Assembly (NCBI GenBank): GCA_030063045.1
Contig: JAQSEB010000115.1
Location: 558,001-622,000, forward strand
Length of the DNA stretch: 64,000 nucleotides
Source: Pratylenchus scribneri
Lineage: Eukaryota; Nematoda; Chromadorea; Rhabditida; Pratylenchidae
Direction of reading: 5' to 3'
This document shows positions 1 through 13,800 of the stretch, one piece after another. Under the pieces are notes generated by a model. That model saw only the letters and a program-made list of their open reading frames with translations. It did no database searches and had not been told where the DNA came from. Made by a program: the position numbers and the translations under genes. Numbering within the stretch: position 1 is the first letter of the stretch; each line of letters begins with the position of its first letter.

Positions 1-1
1 T

Positions 2-837
2 ACTGGCTATTGCTTCTTGGATTACATCGACTCTTTGCCGCTGATAAAACGAGATTTGGATGGACCAACCAGAGCAATTATTGCAAATAAATTTTCGGTT
101 TGTTAATTTTTAGTGTGTAGAATTAATAAATTATTAATTTATAGGATATGGGCACAATTGTGGTCGGAAAATTGGAATCAGGAATTATTGCAAAAGGCCA
201 AACTCTTCTGGTGATGCCAAACAGAGTCTCCATCCAAGTGGTTTGATTCATCAAAAAATTTGATTAATTCACAAATTTGTTTTATTAGCTAATTTGCATG
301 GTAAATGATTGTGAAACGGAGCAAGTTTGCGCTGGTGACAGTTTTCAATTGAAATTAAAAGGCATCGAGGACACCGATATACAGCCTGGATTCATTCTTT
401 GCGCACCGGACAAACCGTGCTCAGTTGGACGAGTGTTCGATGCCGAAGTATTTTTTATTTTACTTTATTAATTTAATAAATTATTTGTTAGGTTGTAATC
501 TTGGATTATAAATCAATCATCACTTCCGGCTTTACCTGTGTTTTGCACATCCACGAGGCAATTGAGGAGGTCACGGTTAAGGTAAAATAGCTGAACATAA
601 ACTTAAGTTTATCATTGATTTTTTTAGAATGTGATTTGCACAATTGACAAAAAGGATCCAAGCAATAAGAAACGCGTGAAATTCATCAAACAAGATGATA
701 AGTGCATTCTCAGGCTCGAATCGAACGAACAATTTTGCATGGATTTATTCAAGAATTTCCCACAAATGGGCCGTTTTATGTTGCGAGATGAGGGCAAAAC
801 TATCGCTATTGGGAAAATCGTCAAAATTATTGAATAA
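2..837 (+). CDS. eRF3: Eukaryotic release factor eRF3 (GTPase), C-terminal part
   Basis: Translation termination factor that works with eRF1 on the ribosome. Only the last 216 residues are here; the N-terminal region and the GTPase domain lie to the left of the window. Five exons are 2-97, 145-240, 289-447, 492-581 and 628-837, all in phase with introns of 44-48 nt. The visible part covers the two beta-barrel domains that follow the G domain. Recognisable blocks are DMGTIVVGKLESG (start of barrel 2), a KGIEDTDIQPGF-like block, and the near-invariant C-terminus FPQMGRFMLRDEGKTIAIGK. This end block separates eRF3 from EF-1alpha and HBS1 only in context, but the whole region reads colinearly with eRF3. 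It converges with BUB3, whose stop codon is about 280 bases downstream on the other strand. Confidence 0.9.
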
Positions 838-1117
838 ATTGGATATTGATTGGCACTTTCTGGGAATACCCTTCGCATCAATTAATTCACTCCTCCTCCT
901 TTCCCTCTCATCACAATATTGTTGCGTTTTAATATATTCAATCTTTCCGCTTATTCTGTTTTTCAATGTTTTATTTATCAGAATAAAAATGAAATAAATT
1001 AATTGATTCAAAATTGACCATAAATTACTAACAAATGAGAAAATTACAAAAGGACGAGTAAAAGAGATCGGTAGAAATAAAAAATTGAACAATATGAATT
1101 TTCTCATCCGTAATCAA

Positions 1118-2448
1118 TTATTTTGGCCGAACTTCAATATCGGTCATCTTTCGTAAGGCCAAAGCACTTTCCGGAATTGGTGTTGGATCGTTTTCCTCTT
1201 CGAACATGTATGTGGAAGCGATGGCCAACATGGCTCCATCCGGCGAAAAAGATAAGCTGACAATTGAAGTAGGAAATCTTAAAAAAAGACAATTTAATAA
1301 AGATTATGGATAATAAAGACTTTCGGAATTGACAGAGCCTTTTACGATTGAACGGGTCCCACATATTCACTATGGCATCACTTCCGCCGGTAGCAAATGT
1401 TCGGTATCCAGGATGAAAAGCGATGGCATTAACCGGATAAATCAGCTCGCCCATTTCATCTTTGACTCGATGGCATTTGAACGCATACTGAATATATTTG
1501 TTGGCGATATAAATTTGTTTATGAGAACCTTTCCCTTTTGTATTTCCGGATTCGTTTCGAAATATTCAACCGCAACTCGGCCTTCAATGGAGGAAAGAAT
1601 GAATGCCTCACCAGATGGGAAGCATTTGATTGAACGAGTTTGAAACTTAATTAAAAATTATTATTAGTGGAAAAATTTGGTATGGATAAATAATTTTTCA
1701 TGATACCTTCAATGGTGATTCACGTGTTTGGAGTGGTGCTTTCATGCTCCTTACATCCCATACCAGCACGCGCCTATCTTTTGTGCCAACCACCGCCCGA
1801 TTGTCAACCACATCCAATGCATATATTTTGTCCCCGCATTCCATTGCACCAACAGGCATCAAGGCACGAATGTCCCAAAGCTGGATTTCGGAATATTTTG
1901 TGATTTAATTAGTAATATTTACCTTGAGTAGATTATCCCATCCCCCGGTAACTGTGACACGCATTGTACTACAAAATTCCATGCAACGGACGGCAGCTGT
2001 ATGTTGACCCATCACTGTCTCTTTAATAAAAAATAAATTAAATAAAATAAGACTTTTAAATACCTCGGCCCGATTCCAAATCACAAACTTTCACAACTTC
2101 ATCCAAACCACCACTCACCACTTTAGAAGAATCCTTAATGAATATTTAATTATTTTCTAATTGGAAATGATTTTATTCTTACCACAAATGTGCATGAAAG
2201 GACTGATTTTGAATGAAAATAAGTACGCATGTCCAATGGCGCGCCAGGATTTGTTACATCAAAAATCTTTACAAAAGCATCCCAGGTGGAAACAGCCAAT
2301 AAGCGACGAGTGATATCAGATGAAAACTATAAATTATATTTATTTCAAGATAGCTTGCAAAAAATAAAACCTGAACTTTGGATATTCCATAGGCTGTCTT
2401 CAAGTTTATTGGGAATTCATTTGCTGAAGCCACATAATGAGCATTCAT
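1118..2448 (-). CDS. bub3: BUB3 spindle-checkpoint WD40 protein
   Basis: Kinetochore WD40 propeller that recruits BUB1/BUBR1 in the mitotic checkpoint. Eight exons, listed from the 5' end: 2371-2448, 2183-2326, 2064-2133, 1923-2020, 1707-1880, 1529-1645, 1321-1487 and 1118-1277. They give 335 residues, close to the usual 330-343. WD-type blocks include STWDAFVKIFDV, VTGGWDNLLK and LWDIRAL. The C-terminal part has YPVNAIAFHP, FATGGSDAIVNMWDPFNRKR and the final MTDIEVRPK, which points to BUB3 rather than its relative RAE1. The start is the first ATG before a NEFPINL block, matching the family N-terminus. The first exon lies head to head with the mitochondrial Hsp70 gene, 520 bases away. Confidence 0.93.
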
Positions 2449-2968
2449 TTTATTTAAATTTTTATTTCTAAAATGATTAATAGTTGATTAAAAAGAAATA
2501 ATGTAAGATTTTTAATTTTTGAGCAATTTAATTAAATTTTTAAAAACCAAACAAAAGCTTAAAACCTCAGACCTCACTCAAAGTACTAAAATTTTTACAT
2601 TATTTTAACCAAAAATTAGAGAAAAAGAACGAAATAGTGAGATGCTTTCTTCGGAATAATCTAGAAAAAATGTCGGATAAATTTGGTATGGCCGACGTTG
2701 CGACCCGAGCACCCGACCGACCGTCCCGTCTCACTCATACTCTCCATTTTTTTTTGTTTATGTCGAAATCTCGAAATCGAAAAAAAACCTTGAATTCCCC
2801 AACCTATCGATTTTTATTTTTTGTGATATGAATAAAAAATATTTGGGTTTAGATTTTTTTAACAAATGCAATTTTAGGTAAAAATAAAAGCGAACAATTT
2901 GTTCATCAATCATAAACTCTTCAAGTTATCATTATCAATAAATTATTCAATCATTTGCATCTATTAAA
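2449..2968. promoter_or_regulatory. Shared divergent promoter region of bub3 and mitochondrial hsp70
   Basis: This 520-base gap separates two divergent ATGs. It is AT-rich except for a compact CpG-rich stretch at about 2693-2740 (GACGTTGCGACCCGAGCACC and following), which stands out from the flanks and may hold a shared promoter or insulator. TTCTTCGGAA and TCTAGAA motifs at about 2647-2668 resemble parts of a heat-shock element, but the spacing is not canonical. Promoter function is inferred from position only. Confidence 0.4.
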
Positions 2969-5420
<2,452 letters not shown>

Positions 5421-5712
5421 ACGGAACAAAACACTCCTTTTGACCTAACTCTATTCGCATGTTATATGGTTTTGATTTGACTGAGTTTTGACCATTATTA
5501 TTTTATTATATCTTTGTCAAACGGTCGCTTCCTTCCACATCCACACCAATTCATTGTTTTTGATCATTTAATTTGACAAAATTGTTTTAGTTGATAAAAT
5601 CCATTTATTTTTTTTCAATTTAGTGGTTAAATAATTATTCTTTTTGGTTCAATTCTTTGGGAAGAATTATTAGAAAATGCACTGGAATTTTTGGGGGAAT
5701 TATTCGGTTTAT

Positions 5713-7325
5713 TCAATTCATTTCCCTTTCTTTTTCCAATGCGGTCCGTTCTTTTTCTACGGCAGCTGGCAGAAGACATTTCTTTTTGGTTTTAGTCATT
5801 AGCCGGAAGAGGAAATCGCCAATTGCCGTTGGCAAAAATGAATAAGGGATGTAGAGGAGAATGGCATCCCAGCCGATTCTGTATCGTGCCCTCGGGAAAC
5901 GTGCAGTGATTGAATGGAAATAGGCATCCACTACATCATCCAGTCGATCATTTGCACGAGACTAAAAATGGAATGGATGTTTTTGAGAGAACTATATCCT
6001 CTGTTATTGCCCCCCCCCCCCGCAACTCTAATAATAGCCCCTTTTTGGATCTTTAAGGAGGAAAAATGTAAATGATTTTTTGCCTCCTTTTGGAGTGTCT
6101 TGGTTGGAGTGTCTTAGAGAAATAGTAGCCCCAGGGCCACTGATAGAAGGAAATTCGTTATTTTATATTTTTACCTGGAAAAGGAAGTTCCAATGGTTAA
6201 CAACTTAAAAACATAAAGAAATTAAATTTGCATTAAATTGATTAATTCCTTAATCTTGAGAATTGAGGAACGCACATTCATCTTTGAAATCCTCGCCATA
6301 TTCCTCCTTCATCCCATCATCCAATCGGCTCCACACATTTTCCACTCGTTCGCGCATTTTCGATTCATCCAACTAAATGAGAAAGGGACATTCTAGTGGG
6401 AGGAGAATTGAATGCTTCACCAATTTGGTACGATATATTCCCGGCTCCAGAATGCAACAATCAATGCCGAAAATGGCTAATTCCAATCTTAAATATGATT
6501 GCCTAATTCCATGTTTTGCTATATTTACCTTATTGCATCCATATATGCCTCAATCTTTGACGATAAAATTGGTTTAAAGGGAACAAATTTGCATAAACCA
6601 ACCCCATATTTGGCAATGGAATAGGGCGCTCCACAAGGGACAGTGACTCGACCAGCAACGCTGGAAATTGAAATGATTCTCCCTTTGCTCTGCTTCAATA
6701 AAGGAAGAAATGCCTTGAGGGAATGGCTGTGAATTATGATGGATAAATGTTTGAAAAGCGAACATGAGTGCATCTGATTGTGCCCCAACAATTCACTTCC
6801 ATTGCCTCCTTGTACCTGCAAAATTCATTCATTCAACAATTCCAAAATATGCCAATCCACTTTCTAAACCCCATCAACCCCCATTTCCCACTCTTCAATT
6901 GTTGTCCATGCATCCGGTCCATAGCAACTTAGGACGCCAGCATTGTTCACCAACGCCCAAAGCTGATGGCCTTGCGGTAAATGTTTGGCCACAAAATCGG
7001 CCGCACTCCGAACCAATTCATCGTTGGTCACGTCCAATGGGACAGTCACAAGCCGATCCTTGGCCACTCTCAATTTTTCAACATCAGACTGAATTTGTCG
7101 TTGACCATCGGAAGTTAGGCATCCAGCAAATGTGAGAATTCCATTGCGGGCGCAACGGATGGCAAGAAGTCGGCCAAAACCCGAATCGCAGCCCGAAATG
7201 AAAATGGCACGGCGATGGAGGGAAGGGAGGGGGATTAGTTCCTGAGTGAGGGATGAGGTAACGGTGAATCCTTCTTTATGAATGAACTTGCCCATAAATA
7301 GCGAAGAGTATAATATAGAGGACAT
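5713..7325 (-). CDS. Membrane short-chain dehydrogenase/reductase (SDR9C, retinol/17-beta-HSD-like)
   Basis: NAD(P)-dependent oxidoreductase, probably acting on retinoid or steroid-like alcohols at the ER. Exons from the 5' end: 6892-7325, 6764-6815, 6529-6713, 6421-6487, 6276-6372, 6175-6203 and 5713-5961, about 370 residues. The cofactor motif is SGCDSGFG, then NNAGVLSCYG. ISISSVAGR and PYSIAKYGV carry the catalytic Ser, Tyr and Lys. EPGIYRTK and RARYRIGWDAILLYIP are typical of the SDR9C branch. A 29-nt exon (6175-6203) is needed to keep frame. The N-terminus is uncertain. The model uses the ATG at 7325. An ATG at 7360 opens a more hydrophobic start (MLPIWLLLPVV) in another frame and could join by an intron ending at 7242. 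Confidence 0.87.
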
Positions 7326-8184
7326 GAAACCACGGGGAGAAGCAACCAAATTGGCAGCATTTTTTGTGGTTCAAAAGGGACAAAGGATAGCAAAATATAA
7401 TTTGGAATTAGATGTGCGCATTTAATGAATGAATCTTGGTGATTGGAATGACCAACAAAGCAGCACAAATTAAACTGGGAATTTGGCGAGTTTGTTTAAT
7501 ACGTAATTCCCACAACCCTTAAAAGACGGACGATGATAGTGGTTAGTGGGGGCCTTCTCGGGTCGTGGGAATATTTTGTTTTTAATTTTCTGATAAAAAA
7601 GAAGTAGGAGGGAGGGGATCTGCTGCTGCCCTAAATTGAAAATGTTTTGGTAACCCAAAATCAATCCCGATCCCGATCATTGACCAATTCCATGTTTTGT
7701 CCGATTCTTCCAATTAAAGCCCGTCCTTGCCCTTTTCACGTTAAATTCCAATGGCCTTGAATAAAATAATTGCAGCCTCCCCCCACACCTTCGTCTTCAC
7801 ATCGATTGCTAAAAGGCCATCCTGCTCTTTGTATTTTGAAAATATTGCGCAGAACCAATCAACTTTCACATCAATTCCCTCCAAGCAAAACACCTGCTGC
7901 TGCTGCTGCTGCCCCCGTTGTCAACATTTCCTTCCCTTCCATACATTTTGTTTTGTTTTTGGTCAAAGAATTCATCCATTCCCCTTCTTTCATGTTTTCT
8001 TGTTTGATTGATCCCTGGGGCATATAAAATTTGGAAAGGAATTTTCGCTATTTCAGCAAATTGGGCCACTATTCCTCCAATGATCAATTTTTCTTTGCCA
8101 CATTTCCATTCAACAATTTTGCATCCACATTCTCCGATCATGGTTTGATAAAATTCTGATGGATTTAAACAATTCCCTCTAAAG
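7326..8184. other. Intergenic stretch with no supported gene
   Basis: About 860 bases between the dehydrogenase start and the first exon I can support for the Kunitz/EB fragment. It contains a short CTG repeat (about 7892-7911) and an acceptor-like TTTCAG near 8055. I could not find a signal peptide or an upstream Kunitz exon here, although the paralogue at 18.1-19.0 kb has both. A cysteine-bearing open frame on the minus strand starts at a TTG and was not accepted. Confidence 0.4.
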
Positions 8185-8589
8185 GGGAACAATGCAATGC
8201 CCCGTGGCGACCAAATTTGGTGGAAGAATTGAAAAATTGCAACGAAAACGGGGAAAAATGTGAACAAAATGGATTTGAATGTTCATCGAGGGGAAAATGT
8301 TGCCCAACAAAAGGTGGGGGCAAAAGCGGGTATAGGGAATAAATTGATTGGCACATTTTGTGCAGAACAAGTTTGTCTCTCCAGCCAGGATTCAGGCCAT
8401 GAATCCGATGAACAACAATTCCAACATGATGGCCGTTTTGGATATTCTCCAGAATTGGGTGCCTGCATAAAATTCAGCTATTATGGCCAAGGGGGAAATT
8501 TCAACAACTTTTTGCGACATTCCGAATGCCAAGAATATTGTAAAGGAATAAAAAGAAGGGACAAAAATGGGCAAAATTCGAATAAATAA
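8185..8589 (+). CDS. Kunitz/EB-domain secreted protein, 5' part missing
   Basis: Fragment of a cysteine-rich protease-inhibitor-like protein. Two exons are supported: 8185-8313 and 8366-8589. The first codes for an EB-like cysteine module ending in GKCCPTK. The second codes for a Kunitz module ending GACIKFSYYGQGGNFNNFLRH...CQEYC, then a basic tail. The first exon starts after CTCTAAAG in the same phase as the matching exon of the complete paralogue at 18146-18996 (EQCNA against DRCNA), and the CCPTK splice site is shared. The preceding Kunitz module, signal peptide and start codon were not found. It may therefore be a degenerating copy or have diverged 5' exons. Its second Kunitz module lacks the intron present in the paralogue. 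Confidence 0.6.
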
Positions 8590-8717
8590 ATCCCAATAAA
8601 AGATTTAACCCCTCAAAAATGAAATAAAAATGCAAAGATAATGGAAAAGAGGGGACAAAACCACCGAAACAATGAATATGGAAAGGCACAAAATCGAAAT
8701 GGATGCATTCCTCCTCC

Positions 8718-9572
8718 TCAAATCATCATCGAACCAATGAGAAACATCAAAAAAACAGGGCCAAATGCCATTGATGCCCATAAATTGTTGTTGAATGTTG
8801 AGGCGGAGGCAGGTTGTGGCGGCGGTTGTGGAGGTTGGCTGGTGGTTGTGGTGGAGGTGGTCGTGTTCACCAAAGGCAGAGGTGATTGGCCTCCATCAAT
8901 TGGATCGGCCACGGGAACGGCTGGCGGCAAATTGGTGGAGGCGGTTGGCGGCATTTCCAACGGCGAAATGGTCACATTGTATGGAGTGAAGGCTACAAAA
9001 ATGAGGAGGGAAATTAGTGGATTTTGTATTGGTTGAATGGATTAATGGAAAATGTGCCCAAATCCCATTCCCCACTTTCACCTCCAGTCGCATTTGTGGC
9101 CATTTCATTGGCTCCATTTGCCCCGGGGCTAGTGCTTGTGAAATTTCCTTCCATCGGAGGTGCCGGTGCCGAAGCGTTCAACGGAAAGGGCGAAAGGGAT
9201 TTGGCAAATTCGCCAAGACGTTCAAGAGGACCAGCAGGGACTGATGGGGGCGGTGAAGAACCTTGAAGGGAATATTTCCATATAAAAGGGTATTGGGAAT
9301 GGGAATGCCCCTTTTCGGTATGAAAATGGCAAAAGGTTTTGGGATATCCCCTTTTGTTATGCGGTGTCCAATAATGGGGTTTAATGTTAATGTCATTTTA
9401 GAAAATTTATTGGCATTCCAAAATTATGTGAATGTTCCTTACTCGTTGCTTGTTCGACCGCCGGAGGACCATTGATGGCCAAAGTTCCATTTGTGGCATT
9501 CAAATCCTCATTTTGGCCAAACGGAATGATGGCGAACAACAAAATCAAACCGACAAATTCCAAAGACAACAT
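8718..9572 (-). CDS. Small secreted, probably GPI-anchored Pro/Thr-rich protein
   Basis: No known family recognised. Three exons from the 5' end, 9443-9572, 9082-9261 and 8718-8992, give 194 residues in phase. An N-terminal signal peptide (MLSLEFVGLILLFAIIPFG, about residues 1-20) is followed by a low-complexity region with NAT/NGT/NFT N-glycosylation sequons. A Pro/Thr-rich stretch with a TTTSTTTT run comes next, and the protein ends in a short hydrophobic tail (FGPVFLMFLIGSMMI) with no charged residues after it. A signal peptide plus a hydrophobic C-terminus is the pattern of a GPI-anchored surface protein. A single C-terminal membrane anchor is the alternative. It converges with the Kunitz/EB fragment, 128 bases apart. 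Confidence 0.75.
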
Positions 9573-10843
9573 TTTTTGCGGGATAATTTGAAGATTTCTT
9601 GGGAATTTTTTGGGAAGTGAAATTGATGGATATATGGATTTTTTGAGGGAAAGCAAAAATGGATATTTGGGATAAATAAAATGCCTAAAAGGGGGAGGAA
9701 TGGGCCATAAAAGGAATTGGAATGTGAACATTGGGGAAGGAGGGAATGGCGAGGGAGGGAGGAGGAGAAGCTGCGCAAATATCCACGTCTTCCCCCACAC
9801 CCTCTATTTTGGCCAAAAATGAAAGATGCATGGAAGGAGGGATTGGGTCCAAGTCCAAGGAGAAGGGCAACAATAAGTGGGGAATATGCCCTCAGGAATT
9901 GAGAGGGAATGAGTGGTCGAATTCTTTTGTATGTGACATTGATCCTCTTCAAATGACCGTCGATCAAAACTGTTTTCAATTTGGAAAAAGCCGAATTGAT
10001 AGAGGGTTGAATCCATCGAGGTCGCATCTTCTTCGCTTTTTATGGAGAATGACCAAAATTATTCTGGGAATGACAGTTTTGGGTGGAATCACCAACGAAA
10101 TTTTCAAGTCGAGAATATATATTGATGAGTGATTTAGGCATCAATCATCTTGGATTATGGAAATAATTGGAATTAATAAATTTATGAATTAAATTTAATT
10201 GTTCTCCTTCTTCATTCCCAATATAGTTTTGCAAATAATTCATTCAAATCCCTGTTTTATGTCCAATATTGTTTCCATCCGTTCCAATTCCAACCACCAT
10301 TTATGTACCTTCCGTCCAATATTCATTTCAATAATCCTCAAATTCACTCTAATCCCCCTTCATACAATTTTTACTCCGCCGCTGGCAATGTTCGTTCCTC
10401 TTCAATTTTTTAAACGGCCTTCCAAAGTCGAATGCCACCGCCGCCATTCCTTCCTTCCATCCATTTTATTCTCTTTTTTGCATTTTGCCAGCGGCATTGG
10501 CCACGGCAATGAATCGATATTCCTCCATTTCTACACGCGGACATTATGGCCATAGCCCATTCCTCCATATACCAATCCCCCAAGGGAATATTGCTGATAT
10601 GAATGAATGGAATGACTTGTTATTTCTATCATCATCTGCTGGTCCATTTATCTGTGGATGGGTCAATTCCCACACCTTTCATTTTTTATTCCAAAAAATG
10701 TTCTTCCCCTCCAGCATGTTTCATTTTTGACCGGAAACCATCAATTATAGTAACTTTCTCGCAAAGAACAAAAGAACAACACTTTCGAAGGGATTCCCCT
10801 CGGCATAATTCTTCATCATCTTTTGTTTGGCATAATTTAGCTT
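9573..10843. other. Intergenic, no gene recognised
   Basis: About 1.27 kb between the divergent secreted-protein and aminopeptidase genes. Open frames on both strands here are low-complexity and show no splice-consistent continuation or family motif. Nothing else was seen. Confidence 0.5.
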
Positions 10844-13800
10844 ATGTCAAATCCGACATCTTCCTGCGGGGCTGATGGCGGCATTGTTGAGGTAAAGCAG
10901 AGCGCCTTGTTGCCCTTTGGCATTCGAAGACGTATCGTTCTTTTGTGGCGACAAAAAATGCGGGTAAGTAAATTTATCCGTATTATACAAACCAATCTGT
11001 TTTGCCAGAGGGAATACTTTATCATTCTACTAGTTGAATCCACCATCCACCAATCCTTTAATTTCTATCCGTCAATCCAATCACCTTTTATTGCAAAAAT
11101 TACAAACATTCTATTGTTAAAATGGATAGAATTAAGAATTGACACAAAATTGACAGACAAAAATTTTGTCGAAAATGAAAAGAGTAAAACGATGATGCGC
11201 ATCCAATCCAATGCGCCAGAATCCATTAAACATTCACTCCATCTACCTAATCAAAATCCAAATGACATTATATTATGTAATGTACAACTAATCATTAGAA
11301 TGGGGAGATAGATGGGCTGGAAAATTTCACTTGTTCCGTCCAGTAGTTCCGGTCCAGTTTCTGGAATGGGGTCCGCGCACTTCACTTATCATCCATCCTT
11401 CCTTCTTTTCATTCTTACCTCTTCTTTTTATTTCGTATCAACAAAACTGAATCAGTAAATTCCATGGAATAAATTCCATTCAACTTCGTTCAATACAAAT
11501 ATGTTGCACACTAATAAGAAAAAGCAAATTTGGTTACAAAGTTTACTGTACTTAAAAAAATAATTTTTTCATATATGAATGACAATTCATCCAATTATTG
11601 ATTTTTTTTATTTGACGATCGTCGCGTCGCGTCGATCGCCCGATCGTTAATCGTAATGTATGCCCCAGCCCCCAGCCAAAACTTTAGGTTTCGGTTTTTT
11701 ATAAGTTTAGGTCCTCATTTTTATATTATAATTTCAACAATGGTAGAAATAAAAATGGCTATAACATTATTAATTAGTTTTCACGGCCATCACACTTCAC
11801 CCACTCATCAATTCATTAAATTTCCTCCATTTTTTAGTTTGGTTCCTTGCTGGTCCCTGCCAATTCCTCTTTCGCTACAATTTCGGACACTTCCTCCGTG
11901 CACCATCACAACAAACGCCCATCTTCCAGCAGCTCTGCATCCTCTCCAACCAGCACTTCCCTGTCATTTTCGCAAACCACCCAGCAGGACCAGGAACCGT
12001 TTTCATTGGCGGAGGAGGACGAAGAGGAAGGAGTTGAATTGCATCAAGTGGATTTGCCCAGTGCCGGACAAGAGGAACAGAAACAACGACGAAGAGCTTC
12101 AATTCCGCTTCGGGATATGGGCTTGGATGCAAATCACAAAAATATGGTTAGGTTTTTGTTTTTTTAAAAAATATAATCCAAAAATAGGCAACAAAATTTG
12201 TTTAAAATTTTTATGACCTCGGTAATTCATTCTGTAAAAATAATATTCCATTGTCCATTGTGTCCGTTTAGTCGGGGATTATGTTTGTTAAAATGGAATT
12301 CATTCGGCGATTATGGCTTGGCCATTATTTTTAAATCACAAAATATCAAAAAATTGTTTACATATTTAATAACCGCCAAAACAATTTGTAGGAATTTAAA
12401 AGGGAAGGAAGTCTCTATCTAAAATTTCCCGTCATCCCCGAAAAGTGGGCACATGGGCTTGTTAAAGGGGTTTGCCATTTTCAAAGAGGGGAACAATTAT
12501 TTTTTCAATGGGAATGGGAAAAAAGCAAGGAATAAATGTGTGGGTGGGATTGGTCCTTTAGCAAAGGGAAAATGCTTTTCAGACGGGGTCCACAATTTTA
12601 TAAAAAAAAACCTTTCCTTCATATTAACTTAATAAAATCAAAAATGTGATCAATTCCTTCCACTCCAATTCCAAAATTGTCTCGAAAACCCCAACAAAAA
12701 ATTATTAATTAAATTGTCAATCCATTAATCCTTTTCCAATCAATTTTCCCACCCACTTCAATCCTTTGTTAAAAATTGGAACAAATTCACAGCAAAAAAG
12801 CTCCCTTCCCCCTTTTTTGATCAATCTAATTTTGATGACTAAATTTGAGTTTCCATTCTCCAAATTTGGACTAAAATGGAAGGGGGAGAATGTTGAAAAT
12901 TGGGGACAAATTATGGATTAGTCTATTGGGCGGAAAATGCAGAAAATTCCTTTGCCCCCTCCCCCTCCACCATCCCTTGGGGGCATCATTTTGTCCAAAA
13001 TGCATTATCCCTTCCACTCCCCATCTTCCTCAAATTTCTCCAAAACTATTCCTTCTTTATGGTTCTTTTAAATTTTAACCACCTTCACCCTTGGATGGAT
13101 AGCCGACGACCCGCATAATTTTGCTCCTCACAAAATTGTGTGGACAAAACGGGCGCCAACAATAATATTTCCCTTTCCATTTTCTTCTCTATAAAATTTT
13201 GACGAGATTTAAAGGAAAGGAAGAATGGGAAGGGAGAGGAACACGCAACCGCAAAAAGTAAAAAAGGAGGAAGGGGAAATGGGTGGATGGCCACCCAAAT
13301 GAATGAATTGAAGAGCAACGGAAAAAACAGGATGTTCTTCGACTTTGGGCCAAATGCTAAAGGAATTGACCGGGACCGGCTGGGTTTTTTTTTTGCTTCC
13401 TTGTCCCCCCCCCCCCCCCCCTCCAAATCATCACAATCAAAAATGCGCTCGCATTTCCGACATTATCACATCATCCATTCATCTTCCTATTATTTTCATA
13501 TACCCCCTCCCATTTTGATCATTCACTCAATTAATATTAATTGTCCAATTTTATAATGGCTAATAAATGAAGGGAAAAATAATAAAAAAAATTTATTAAT
13601 TTTAATATTTAATTTAATAATAATTTCCAACAATTTTCAGCAACAAAACGGCCTGCCGCCACCTTCATACCATCAAATTCATCAACAAAACCAGCAGCCC
13701 AACAATTCCAAGTCAATGCCAGTTTCTTCATCCGTCTCCTCCATCCCATCTGCCTCAAACAAACAAAGGCCTCGCCATTCCCATTCATGCCCATCGTCGG

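Noticed and set aside
2640..2670. Canonical heat-shock element upstream of mitochondrial hsp70
   Set aside because: TTC and GAA units are present but not in the required alternating five-base spacing. Mitochondrial hsp70 is also usually controlled by the mitochondrial stress response.
7866..8267. 133-codon minus-strand frame with several cysteines, Kunitz-like at first sight
   Set aside because: It starts at a TTG, overlaps the better supported plus-strand EB exon, and its cysteine spacing does not complete a Kunitz module.
9731..10132. 133-codon plus-strand frame upstream of the aminopeptidase
   Set aside because: No domain, no signal peptide and no donor that would join it to the aminopeptidase in a convincing way.
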